Assembly (NCBI GenBank): GCA_003222245.1
Contig: QHVH01000005.1
Coordinates: 89,223-153,222 of the forward strand
Length of the DNA: 64,000 bases
From: Blastocatellia bacterium AA13
GTDB lineage: Bacteria > Acidobacteriota > Blastocatellia > UBA7656
Direction: 5' to 3'
Shown here: positions 55,101 through 62,158 of the stretch, piece by piece
How the letters are laid out: each line of letters opens with the position of its first letter
Position numbering within the stretch: position 1 is the stretch's first letter
Translations under genes and position numbers: made by a program
Notes under the pieces: generated by a model
Told to the model about the DNA's origin: nothing
Databases searched by the model: none
The model's input: the letters and a program-made list of their open reading frames with translations, nothing else

Positions 55101-55912
55101 GCTCCCCGGAACTTCTGGAAGGGCGGTCTCGGCCGGTCGGTCGGTAGATCAAGCACCAGCGGCGCGCCCGCCAGTTGCTTGGCCCAGTAGTCCAACTTCG
55201 CGGCGAGGACCTCGCCCTGCAGGTAGTCGCGCTGCCATTCGGCAAAGTCGGCGAACTGGAGGTCGACCGGGGCCAGCGGCGACGGTTTGTTTTCGATAAA
55301 TGCCGAATAGATCGACACCATCTCCTGCTCTAGAACGGCGGCTGACCATCGATCGGTGATTGAATGATGCATCGTTACGTGCACTACATGATCGTCGTCG
55401 CCGAGTCTTATGATTCCCGCCCTGAGCAAGGGGCCCTTCTCGAGATCGAACGGCAATGCCGTTGCTTCATTCGCCAACTGAACGGCTTCATTCAACCGTT
55501 CTTCATCGGCGACGCGGGATATATCGCGAACCGAAAACTTAACGGTCATCTCCGGCGATATCACCATCACCGGCTCGCCGGCTTCGGTCGAAAATGTCGT
55601 GCGAAGAATCTCATGCCGCCGGATTATTTCGTTTACCGCTCTCTCCATTGCTTCCAGGTTCAGCGGACCGAGAAGCCTGCTAACGGTATAAATGTTATAG
55701 GCGGGATTGCCGGGCTCCATCCGGTCTATAATCCAGATGCGTTCCTGATCGAATGAGAGAAGGCAGTGGTTCTCGCGTTTGCGCTTCGGTATCGAACCAC
55801 CTCTGACCACGCCCTGTCTTGCGCGAGACGCGTCTTTCTTTTTCAGGCGTGACTCAAACAACGCCCTCTGTTCCGGTGTAAGGGATGATAAACGGTCGCT
55901 GAAATCCTTCAT
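46175..55912 (-). CDS. three-module nonribosomal peptide synthetase (C-A-T)x3
   Basis: Predicted 3245 residues. After a short N-terminal motif (LTPEQRALFESRLKKKD) the order is C1 (HHSITDR about 180), A1 (TSGSTGGPKG about 660; YGPTE about 797), T1 (GGDSI about 1050), C2 (HHAILDG about 1256), A2 (about 1734), T2 (GGHS about 2122), C3 (HHLISDG about 2317), A3 (about 2797) and T3 (about 3184). Specificity codes read by eye: A1 DAFFLGVTFK (branched aliphatic, Ile-like), A2 DVQFIAHVAK (Pro-like), A3 DVFWLGGTFK (Val-like). There is no epimerisation domain. C1 has Asp followed by Arg instead of Gly in its HHxxxDG motif. It starts 24 bases after the flavin monooxygenase gene. Confidence 0.9.
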   Translation of the reverse strand: MKDFSDRLSSLTPEQRALFESRLKKKDASRARQGVVRGGSIPKRKRENHCLLSFDQERIWIIDRMEPGNPAYNIYTVSRLLGPLNLEAMERAVNEIIRRHEILRTTFSTEAGEPVMVISPEMTVKFSVRDISRVADEERLNEAVQLANEATALPFDLEKGPLLRAGIIRLGDDDHVVHVTMHHSITDRWSAAVLEQEMVSIYSAFIENKPSPLAPVDLQFADFAEWQRDYLQGEVLAAKLDYWAKQLAGAPLVLDLPTDRPRPPFQKFRGAREVITLPEPLLKDLKAFTQAEGATMFMTLLAAYNLLLYRYTCQEDILIGLAMANRNRPETENMLGYLLNMVIIRAKFSARTSFRELLAIVRQSSVGAFANLDLPMGSLIDELKPTPDPSRNPIFQMAYIYLDFPPEMGMEFLKINPVPLEADNGSSRFDMTLALTELPDRLETLIEYNTDLFDPETIRRMLQHLRVLLEGIARDPDLPLSELPMLTASELQQVSEIWNEPPVAFPSDQCVHQLVEIVAARSPDSIAVTHGESELTYAEVNTRANKLAHYLMSLGVGVGGRAAVCLQRSPDLIVTLLGVLKTGAAYVPIDPGYPLVRVARTLEDAQCYIVISQESLIDSLPSQWGITVSIDADWQGIEVESTENPRLEPLPDSPAYVLYTSGSTGGPKGVSVPHRAISRLVLNTNYIDLEPDSIVAQCSNASFDAVTFEIWGALSTGSRLVIIDKDVALSPHEFSDEIRRHAVTAMFLTTSLFNQVARHSPRAFRSMKYLLFGGEAVTPSWVKSVVEAGPPENLLHVYGPTENTTFSSFFSVNSVAADDAIPIGLPISNTVIHVVDHRMNPVPAGVIGELLLGGEGLAHCYLNRPELTADRFIPNALAASPGERLYRSGDLARRRPDGNIVFLGRNDFQVKVRGFRIELEEIESVIKRHPALVDAAVAVTDGSEHERRLAAYVVPRTDSEITISELRRFVGESLPEYMAPSAMVEMSRLPLTANGKVDRSKLPDPEEIRPDLAYEYIAPRTTVEGSLCEAWASILKLDRVGIRDNFFDLGGDSIRSIQIMSHCEKSGFAFSIQELFRNPTVESLAAVIDSRTAERRAYTLAAPFSTIRKEDRALIPESVEEAYALTLLQAGMIFHSELSPSTAVYHDIFSFHLRAPLDLELMQQSLDQLIARHEILRTSFNLTGLTEPLQFVWKHAELPVQFDDISALAIDAQQDFIRDFVRREKSKGFSWDRAPLLRVWIHKRTEESFQLTLSFHHAILDGWSLATFFAELFQVYLIKVDGRAEPAYLKPGSSFKMFVALETEAVQSQECRGFWTDLLDNAPFTTVSESETFQAASPSGEIDIQPLDLAEELSRKLLELSRRLGVPLKSVLLAVHAKVLALLSGRNDIVTGLISNGRPEEKDADRLLGLFLNTLPLRMRLAPSDTWEELIQAAFNIEREMLPYRRYPLAEMQRVTGRNPLLVVAFNYTHFHAVSGVLAGQDIEILDEEIISETNFHFLLDFNLDPASSELQGAIKYDRALFDRNQIELIGGYYSRAFNLMAESPTAGHASVPLLSYAEIDSVIYAWNSTDVDYSAFVFVHELVEEQAGRMPDAIGLVSDELHLSYGEVNREANRLAFDLARFGAGPERRIGILLDRSASMCIALLAILKTGSAYVPIDAAFPDQRVELMLREVDILLTQSSSLGRLAGMKDQGTAVLCIDELEQVISSETSAAFPTTMDAAKMDAENLVYVIFTSGSTGVPKGVAVTHRVATNMIRWNIAAISFGRRVLQFTSVSFDVAFQEIFSTWAAGGALVLIADSDRRDPAMLARHIIEHRVERLFLPSIALQQLAEQLLIEESSLPVREVITAGEQLKISSEVRSLFQGSDDRRFHNHYGPSETHVATAYQLPQGSPWPDLPPIGTPIANAQIYVLSENLEAAPRGVPGEIFIGGEIVGRGYIARPELTAQSFLCNPYGRSGSRLYRTGDMGRWRPDGQIEFLGRLDSQVKVRGFRVEIGEVEAALSAHPGVRQAAVTAFDGAESKKLVAYMVPAAPDSITVDEMSGFLRARLPSYMLPSDYVFLESLPVTATGKVDKQALPPPDTARTSKAEYVPPGTPAEQAVAAIWSEVLATAYIGIHDNFFDLGGHSLLATRIVSRIRTALRVDLPLKMLFEHPTVAEMSAHIDHCAYGSPPIYSEHIGRQTPELLCPLSIAQRRLWFLEQLDPLSGAYHIALSLKLVGELSLSAMEQALAEIVRRHEALRSSVKTDDGSPYQIVESVRPVLHRLDLIGMDDTEHQTLARRLISLLHSRIYDLAEAPLIRTWIVKIADREHVLALTMHHLISDGWSMNIFNDELAALYESFSAGVSSSLSEPPIQYRDFAAWQNDWSKSGRLDAELSYWKRQLGGYLPVVDIPADHPRPAARSFDGATVSYPLDAGSRNSLKRIADAEGATLFMAYLASFLTLLYRYTGQSELILGIPISGRNRPEVELLIGFFVNTLVLRTNASGSLTLRQMIRQTRDVCLEAYAHQDAPFELLVEELQPERNPSRSPLFDIMFDLQPESGRSPRLANLDIAPFTHDNAASKFDITVSIADSAADPAVIVEYATALFEANSIHRLIAHFNLLIESAVREPDLPIAQLTLMTQSEMSEILVGFNDASRAFPDQSCIHDLFDVEAARHRDSVALVLEDDNVTYGLLSRRADALSRMLTRRGVSTESRVGVCLPRSIDMIVGLIAVLKAGGAYVPIDPSYPPARLEFMAGDAEIELLITLSDMLGRVPTPSENILCVDRLSYDDEPAISGPGQAAAFPDSLAYVIYTSGTTGSPKGVAVTHKGVVRLVKAANYADLDDTQVFLQNSTISFDVATFEIWGCLLNGARLILMSDEMQSLEDIERTIIAHGVTTAWMTAGVFHLMAGRRVEALDSLRQLLAGGEALLAEQVNHFIRAAGPGRLINGYGPTEVTTFTCWHRFDRALHPSRAVPIGRPISNTNVYLLDQSLNPVPITVKGQIYASGPGLARCYLNSPDLTAEKFQPNPFSLAEGERMYGTGDIGSYVEGGTIEFHGRVDSQIKLRGFRIELGEIESVLASCPGVSQAVVMIRPDQIGERRLAAYVTARPGAELTPRALLELAKSELPDFMVPSSFVILDTIPLTRIGKVDRSALPAPDMNLPLEEAQFEPPRNSIEEGLARVWVHVLGRERIGIHDDFFTLGGHSLLATQVVSRIREAFQVELPLRSLFENRDISRLGAVVEALLLDRLESLSEEEAADLLG

Positions 55913-55936
55913 GACAAGTTCGCTGATGAGGCTCTG

Positions 55937-57223
55937 TTAGTCGTGGGCGTCCATTCCTATTGTGTCGGGCGGCGCAAGCGCCCGCGCGGGCCGACCCGGC
56001 TGGTATTGCTGTTTGAGAATCCGCAGCCGATCCAGACTCTCCATTACCGAATTGAAGTCCAATCCGAAATCTATTAAGCAGGCAAGCTCATCAACGCCCA
56101 ACTCAGCCAACCGATCGACCAGTGCATTGCACTTGTTCATCGTGCCGATGAGCAAGCTTGCGTCGTAGTATGCGTCGAAAGCTCGGGAGGCGATGGCCAA
56201 TCGATCCGCTTCGGTAATGCTCTCCCCGCCCTGCACCACGGATTCAAACTGTTGGAAGTAGCTGCAAAGATAATTGCACAGCGGATCGTGAACCAACGCC
56301 CTGACTTCATCCTCGTCTTCGCCGATATACGTATGAACCATGACCGTAACCTGACCGGTCCGCGGGTCGTGTCCATATTCGGCCCGAGTTTTCCGATAAA
56401 GCTGGATTAGATCCGCGAGATCCTCAAATGAATATCCAACCAACGCACACAGCACATTCGCGCCGATCTCACCGGCTTTAGCCCATGTCGTGGGGCTGCC
56501 TGCCGTCGTCAGCCAGACCGGCAGCTTTGACTGAATCGGCTTAGGAAAGATGCGCAGACGAAGATCCGTGTGATTGGTCCCTTCAAATGCGACCTCTTCG
56601 CCGGCCCAGAGTCTCTCGATCTTGCGGATGTGATCGAACATTACTTCCTTCCGATTTTCATACTCCGCCGGCGCGAATATAAAATCGTCCGGATGCCATC
56701 CCGAAGCGAACGAGACCCCGACCCGGCCGTGAGACAGGTTATCCACTACCGACCATTCTTCCGCGACCCGCGCGGGGTGATGAATCGGCAAGGCAACGCT
56801 CCCCGCGCGAATCTTTATTTGGGTTGTGAGAACGGCCAGCGCCGCGGCGACCACCGATGGATTAGGATGCAGCCCGCCGAATTTCTGAAAATGCCGCTCG
56901 GGTGTCCAGACCGCGGAAAAGCCATGTAGATCGGCGAACTTCGCGCTCTCCAGCAGTAAGTCATACTTCTCGGATTCGGATGAGGAGCCATCGTCGGAGA
57001 AGAAATAGAGACTGAACTTCATCTCGAGATCGCCCGCGGTCAACCGCTCCGCACTGAGCGCCCGGCCCTTCGCGGCTGCCGGTTGAGCCTTGCCCTGAAC
57101 GCTCTCCGCGCCCTCCGGCTCGCGCGATCGCTCGAGCGTCATGCCTTTCTTTTTGACCCGGGCCTCCAGGAGTGCGCGCTGCTCGGCGGTCAACGCCTCG
57201 ACTCTTCCAGATAGCTTATCCAC
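55937..57223 (-). CDS. luciferase-like flavin monooxygenase of the NRPS/PKS-associated type
   Basis: Predicted 428 residues. An N-terminal segment VDKLSGRVEALTAEQRALLE…KKKG is a short docking-like helix shared with the next NRPS. From about 80 the body is the LLM class flavin oxidoreductase of the secondary-metabolism group (FSLYFFSDDGSSSE, FSAVWTPERHFQKFGGLHPN, RAGSVALPIHHPARVAEEW, GVSFASGWHPDDF). Such domains usually sit inside NRPS/PKS proteins and oxidise carrier-bound substrates. Here it is a separate protein. GTG 57223 is preferred over an ATG at 57310 inside the PKS gene, because it has AAGG nine bases upstream and aligns the N-terminus with that of the NRPS. Confidence 0.85.
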   Translation of the reverse strand: MDKLSGRVEALTAEQRALLEARVKKKGMTLERSREPEGAESVQGKAQPAAAKGRALSAERLTAGDLEMKFSLYFFSDDGSSSESEKYDLLLESAKFADLHGFSAVWTPERHFQKFGGLHPNPSVVAAALAVLTTQIKIRAGSVALPIHHPARVAEEWSVVDNLSHGRVGVSFASGWHPDDFIFAPAEYENRKEVMFDHIRKIERLWAGEEVAFEGTNHTDLRLRIFPKPIQSKLPVWLTTAGSPTTWAKAGEIGANVLCALVGYSFEDLADLIQLYRKTRAEYGHDPRTGQVTVMVHTYIGEDEDEVRALVHDPLCNYLCSYFQQFESVVQGGESITEADRLAIASRAFDAYYDASLLIGTMNKCNALVDRLAELGVDELACLIDFGLDFNSVMESLDRLRILKQQYQPGRPARALAPPDTIGMDAHD

Positions 57224-57242
57224 CTTTATATACCTTGACCTG

Positions 57243-60200
57243 TTACCCTTTTCTTTCAGCGGTCTCTTCGGCAAGCGCCGCCTTGATCTCTTCGGGAGTA
57301 AGGTTTTCAATTTCCGCGAGGAGTTGTTCCATCTCCAATATTTCTTCGTCGTCGGAGCGCCCTTCGGAGCGTATGGATCGAATAACGGCCGCCAGGCTCG
57401 ATATCGTCGTATGTTCGAACAACGCGCTCATTGGCAGGTCGATGTCAAATTCCTTCCGCAAACGAGAAATCACCTGAATAGCGATCAGCGAATTCCCCCC
57501 GATACCGAAGAAGTCATCATTGATTCCGATTTGTTTGATTCCGAATATGTCGCGCCATATGAACGCAATTGCCTCTTCGGCCTCGCCGGCGGGCGCGACG
57601 TAGGCCGCCGATGAGTCGGAGGATGCGTGGCCCGGCATTGAGCGTCCGATCGAAGCAATCTGATCCAGAAAGCCATTCGCCGCCAATTCATCCTGGGACT
57701 TCAACACCTGCAAAAAATTCCTGGACGAGACGATTACTTGAGAGCGGTCCAGCGCCAGGGCTACATCCAGACAGCGAACCGCTTCCCGCGGCGTGATGCC
57801 GAACCGTTCCCTCAACTCCCTGATTTGTGACTGCAGCTCGAGCGCGGATGTCATCGCGCTTTCCTGCCAACGCTCCCACGACGTGACATCCCAATTGATC
57901 GAGACAACGCGTGATTCGTCGCGCGTCCGGCTATAGCTTGCGAATGCGTCCAGGTAGGCGTTAGCGGCGCAGTAGTCGGTCTGGCCAAAGACACCGGTAA
58001 TCGAAAGAGTCGTAGAGAAGAGAATCAGGAAATCGAGCGGGTCATCCTTAAAGATTTCATTAATCGCGATAGTCCCCGTGATTTTTGGAGCCAGCACCGG
58101 CTTACCGGCTTCAGGGCTCTTTAACTGAATCATCCCGCCGGCTGCGGCGAACGCCGTGTGTATCACGCCCTTTACGCTGCCAAAGCGCCGGCAAGCCAGT
58201 TCTACAACGGCTTTCATTCCCTCGTAATTCCCTGCTTCGGTGGTGTCCGCAAGAAGATCGACGCCGAGTCGAGTTAGTTCGGTCAGACGCTCTATGATCG
58301 GGATCTGCGACTCCTGCGCGGCTTCAACCTTATAGTCATTCCATGAAGCTCCAGGCGGAAGAGGCATGCCGGTTATGATTAGCTTTACGGCTCCCAGTTC
58401 GGCCAGATGCTTCGCTATTTCAAACTCGATCTCGCCCATTCCTCCCGTTATCAGATACGCGGCCTCAGGCCGGATCACGGGCACCGCCGCGGTGTTCAGA
58501 TCGATCGTCAGAGTATCTATCTCGGCGGTCCATCGCAGGCCGTTTCGAAAGGCGACCATTCGGTCACGGCTTCCGGACATTGCCTCGGCGGCGAGGTCGA
58601 AGGCCAATCTCTCAGTAGAGGACGCACGCGATTCCGCCGCGCGTTCTGTTGCCATCACATCAATCGAGCGACAGGTGACGTTGGGATACTCGAGTGGAAT
58701 TACTTTGCACGGACCGAGCCCGACAGCGGCCGCGGGATTCACTGTTTCATTCCCAATGACGTCTTGCGCTTGATTTGTGATCGCCAGAATCTCGATCGGT
58801 CCAGTTTCGCCGAGTTCGCCGATCGCCTGAGCGAGATACAGTAAGCTACAGTAACCCAGAGGCGGGATTGACTCCGGCTCCTCCGTCCGATCCGAAACTG
58901 AGATCAGCGATTCGTTCCAGCAATGCAGAATAAGAGAAGGCGTCTTTCCGCTCGCGCGAACGGCTTTAAGGAGCGTCAGGTACGACGCTCGGTCCATCGG
59001 GCTTATGGCATATTCAGTATCGCTCGATTTCTCGAATGCTTCGCCTGAGCGCACGACCACGCAATCAATGCCTCCAGACTCGAGAATATGCGCGGCGCCT
59101 TCGCAAACCTCCATGCCGTCAACAAACAGGAGAGCAGATCGTGCTTCGTCCGGCGCGCGGGTATCGGATTTCGACGGCAAGGGAGACCGCCTCCAGGACT
59201 GATGATAGAACCACTTCGAGATGTCGGTCTGCTTGCCTTCGAACTTCTCCGACGCTTCGGTGTTGTTCTCGCTTGCCTCGATCCAATACCGGTTTCGTTC
59301 AAACGGATAAGTCGGAAGAGGCACGCGGTTCCTGACTTCGCCCTCGTGTACCGACTCCCAGTTCACATCGACTCCGCATACCCACAAGTTCGCGAGCGCC
59401 GCCTTCAGTACCATTTCGTCTTCGGCGACCGCGCTCGGGCGTCTCAAGGTTTCGATTACCGGCCTGGACTCGGAGCGGCCGATCTCAGTTCCCAACGCCG
59501 CTTTCAATGAACCGCCCGGCCCGACCTCCACGAACACGCGATCGGGCTCAGTCATCAATTCGCCGACCCCTTGATAGAAGCGCACCGTCTCACGAAGATG
59601 CCGGGCGTAGTACTCCGGACTTGTAGCTTGCCCGCTCGTTATCCAGGTTCCCGTTACGTTCGAAATGTAAGGCACGCGAGGCGCGCTTAGCCGCACCCGA
59701 GCAACGGCGCTGGTAAACTCGCCGAGAATCGAGTCCATCATTTCAGAATGGAACGAATGCGAAACCCGAAGCTGCTTGGAGCTGACACCGCGAAGCGATA
59801 ACGATTCTTCAAGCTTCGTTATGGAATTGGAAGAACCGGAAACAATCGAGAGCCTCGGACCGTTAACGGCGGCGATTGACAATTCCGGCAGGTCCTTGAC
59901 GGCCAGCGCCGTTTCTTTCTCGTCGAGATACACCGCAAGCATGCTTCCGGCTGGGAGCTTACCCATTAGCTTGCCCCTCAGCGCAACGAGTGAGAGGGCG
60001 TATTCCAACTCCATGACTCCCGATAGGCAAGCAGCGACAAATTCGCCTACGCTGTGACCTATCATCGAGTCAGGTTGAATTCCCCACTTCATCAGTTGTC
60101 GAGCGACTGAGTATGAAACGGCAAACAGGGCAGGCTGAGCCAGCGCCGTGTGCTGAAGCGTTGCTCCGGCTTGCTCGCTGTTACTGGGTTCCGGAAAGAG

Positions 60201-61949
60201 CACGGAGCGCAAGTCCGCGGCAGCAGTCGAATCGAGCAATGCCAGGCACCGGTCGATCTCGCTTCGAAAGACACTTTCAGCATCGTAGATGCCCCTGCCC
60301 ATCGCGGCGTATTGAGAGCCTTGCCCCGGAAACACGAAAGCGACCGGACGATTTCCCTTGTCGTAAAATCCGTCGATCACCCTTTCCGGCGGCAGCCTGT
60401 TCAGCAACTCGAGAGCTTCGGCCGCCGATCCGGTAGCAGACCCGCAAACCACGGCTCTTCTGTGAGCCATGTTCTTGCGGCCTGTTTGAAGCGTATAGGC
60501 GACATCAGATAAATCTACGCTCGAATGCGAGGAAATAAACCCGGCAACATTTCGAGTCGAGGCATCGAGAGCGTCGGAAGTCCTGGCTGACAAGACCAGT
60601 ATTTTGGAGCGCGGATCGACGCTGCCTGATTCGCGCGCCGGGGCCTCTTCCAGGACGGCATGCACGTTGGTTCCGCCGATGCCGAATGAACTGACACCCG
60701 CGCGGCGCGGATATCCGGCCGTGTTCCAATCGTGAAGCGATGTGTTAACCAGGAACGGACTATTGTCGAAATCGATCCGCGGATTCGGTTTCTCGAAATG
60801 CAAGCTCGGCGGTATCTTGCGGTGTTGAAGCGCGAGGGCCGTTTTGATCAAACCTGCCGCCCCCGCCGCGGCGTCAAGATGGCCCAGGTTGGTCTTGACC
60901 GAGCCTATGCGACAAAACTGCGCTGCGTTGGTGTATCGCCGGAATGCCTGAGTCAGCGCGGCGATTTCGATGGGATCGCCGAGCGGCGTCGCCGTTCCAT
61001 GCGTTTCGACATACGTCACGGTCGCCGGCGACATCATGGCCATTGCGAGTGCTTCTTCTATTACTGCCGCCTGTCCCTCAATGGCCGGCGCGGTGAAGCC
61101 CGCCTTTATCGCTCCGTCATTATTGACCGCCGTCCCTTTTATGACGGCATGTATGAAGTCTCTATTGGCAACGGCGTCATCGAGGCGTTTCAGCACGACG
61201 GCGGCGACGCCGCTCGACGCGACGGTTCCGGCGGCCTTTTCATCAAAGGCCCTGCAATGTCCGTCGGGCGAGAGTATTCCGCCTTCTTCAAACAGGTATC
61301 CGCGCCGTTGTGGAACCCTGATTGACGAACCACCGGCCAGCGCAAGATCGGATTCGCGTCCCAACAATGATTGACAGGCAAGATGAACGGCCGTCAATGA
61401 AGTCGAGCAGGCCGTCTGCACGTTCATGCTGGGGCCGTTCAAGTTGAACTTATACGAAACGTGCAGAGGCAGATAATCTCGATTATTCAGTATCGTTGTT
61501 TGAAAGCTCCCTACCGAGTTGATGAGTTTGGAATTTGGATAGAGATTGTTGAACAGATAGCTGTTCAGGCTCGCGCCGGCATAGACTCCGACGCGGGAGG
61601 AATTGGAGTCCCACCAGTAGCCCGCGTTTTCCAGCGCCTCCCAGGCAACTTCGAGAAAGTGTCTGAGCTGGGGGTCCATCAATTCGGCCTCTCTCGGGGT
61701 ATAGCCGAAAAAAGCGGCATCGAACAACTCTATTCCATCCAGGGCCCCATCAGCTTTGACATACAACGGGTCACCCAGAAGCCGCGGATCAACACCCTCA
61801 GCCAGGAGCTGCTCATCAGACAGGAACGTGATCAGCTCGGCCCCTGTCGATAGCTTATCCCAGAACTCTTCGAGGCTGCTTGCGCCTGGAAAACGGCACG
61901 CCATCCCGATGATAGCGATATCACAAGCGCTTTCGGAGGTGCTCGTCAT
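57243..61949 (-). CDS. modular type I polyketide synthase KS-AT-KR-ACP
   Basis: Predicted 1568 residues. KS has Cys in QTACSTS (about 178), His in ETHGTA (about 314) and KTNLGH (about 352). AT has GHSVGE (about 630), and SHSFH at the selectivity site, suggesting malonyl-CoA. KR lies at about 1150-1400. ACP has GIGGNSLIAI (about 1481). A C-terminal helical tail LTPEEIKAALAEE resembles a docking segment. The KR cofactor loop reads TGGMGEIEFE where active enzymes have GGLGGIGL, and the Arg of the next strand is missing (IITGMPLPPG), while Ser, Tyr and Asn (SINWD region) remain. No loading, DH, ER or TE domain. The starter is unknown. Confidence 0.9.
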   Translation of the reverse strand: MTSTSESACDIAIIGMACRFPGASSLEEFWDKLSTGAELITFLSDEQLLAEGVDPRLLGDPLYVKADGALDGIELFDAAFFGYTPREAELMDPQLRHFLEVAWEALENAGYWWDSNSSRVGVYAGASLNSYLFNNLYPNSKLINSVGSFQTTILNNRDYLPLHVSYKFNLNGPSMNVQTACSTSLTAVHLACQSLLGRESDLALAGGSSIRVPQRRGYLFEEGGILSPDGHCRAFDEKAAGTVASSGVAAVVLKRLDDAVANRDFIHAVIKGTAVNNDGAIKAGFTAPAIEGQAAVIEEALAMAMMSPATVTYVETHGTATPLGDPIEIAALTQAFRRYTNAAQFCRIGSVKTNLGHLDAAAGAAGLIKTALALQHRKIPPSLHFEKPNPRIDFDNSPFLVNTSLHDWNTAGYPRRAGVSSFGIGGTNVHAVLEEAPARESGSVDPRSKILVLSARTSDALDASTRNVAGFISSHSSVDLSDVAYTLQTGRKNMAHRRAVVCGSATGSAAEALELLNRLPPERVIDGFYDKGNRPVAFVFPGQGSQYAAMGRGIYDAESVFRSEIDRCLALLDSTAAADLRSVLFPEPSNSEQAGATLQHTALAQPALFAVSYSVARQLMKWGIQPDSMIGHSVGEFVAACLSGVMELEYALSLVALRGKLMGKLPAGSMLAVYLDEKETALAVKDLPELSIAAVNGPRLSIVSGSSNSITKLEESLSLRGVSSKQLRVSHSFHSEMMDSILGEFTSAVARVRLSAPRVPYISNVTGTWITSGQATSPEYYARHLRETVRFYQGVGELMTEPDRVFVEVGPGGSLKAALGTEIGRSESRPVIETLRRPSAVAEDEMVLKAALANLWVCGVDVNWESVHEGEVRNRVPLPTYPFERNRYWIEASENNTEASEKFEGKQTDISKWFYHQSWRRSPLPSKSDTRAPDEARSALLFVDGMEVCEGAAHILESGGIDCVVVRSGEAFEKSSDTEYAISPMDRASYLTLLKAVRASGKTPSLILHCWNESLISVSDRTEEPESIPPLGYCSLLYLAQAIGELGETGPIEILAITNQAQDVIGNETVNPAAAVGLGPCKVIPLEYPNVTCRSIDVMATERAAESRASSTERLAFDLAAEAMSGSRDRMVAFRNGLRWTAEIDTLTIDLNTAAVPVIRPEAAYLITGGMGEIEFEIAKHLAELGAVKLIITGMPLPPGASWNDYKVEAAQESQIPIIERLTELTRLGVDLLADTTEAGNYEGMKAVVELACRRFGSVKGVIHTAFAAAGGMIQLKSPEAGKPVLAPKITGTIAINEIFKDDPLDFLILFSTTLSITGVFGQTDYCAANAYLDAFASYSRTRDESRVVSINWDVTSWERWQESAMTSALELQSQIRELRERFGITPREAVRCLDVALALDRSQVIVSSRNFLQVLKSQDELAANGFLDQIASIGRSMPGHASSDSSAAYVAPAGEAEEAIAFIWRDIFGIKQIGINDDFFGIGGNSLIAIQVISRLRKEFDIDLPMSALFEHTTISSLAAVIRSIRSEGRSDDEEILEMEQLLAEIENLTPEEIKAALAEETAERKG

Positions 61950-62158
61950 GAATTAACTGTACTCCGATGGAGTGCTGAAGCGGCATAGCCGCTGGAAAAA
62001 TGGCCGACTCCATTCGTCGGCCCGGACAAGAACGAACGTAGGACAACGCCTCCGCTCCCTGGGGAAGTCCTACTTTTATAACGCACACCGCAACCGCTGC
62101 TGAGTTGGACCCGGTAATAGTCTCTAACAACCTGAAGTAATCGAGGATGCCAACCTGA
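61950..62158. other. intergenic gap inside the biosynthetic cluster
   Basis: 209 bases between the diiron enzyme and the PKS, the largest gap inside the cluster. No frame with a ribosome binding site was seen. GGAG lies about 12 bases before the PKS ATG. Confidence 0.3.
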
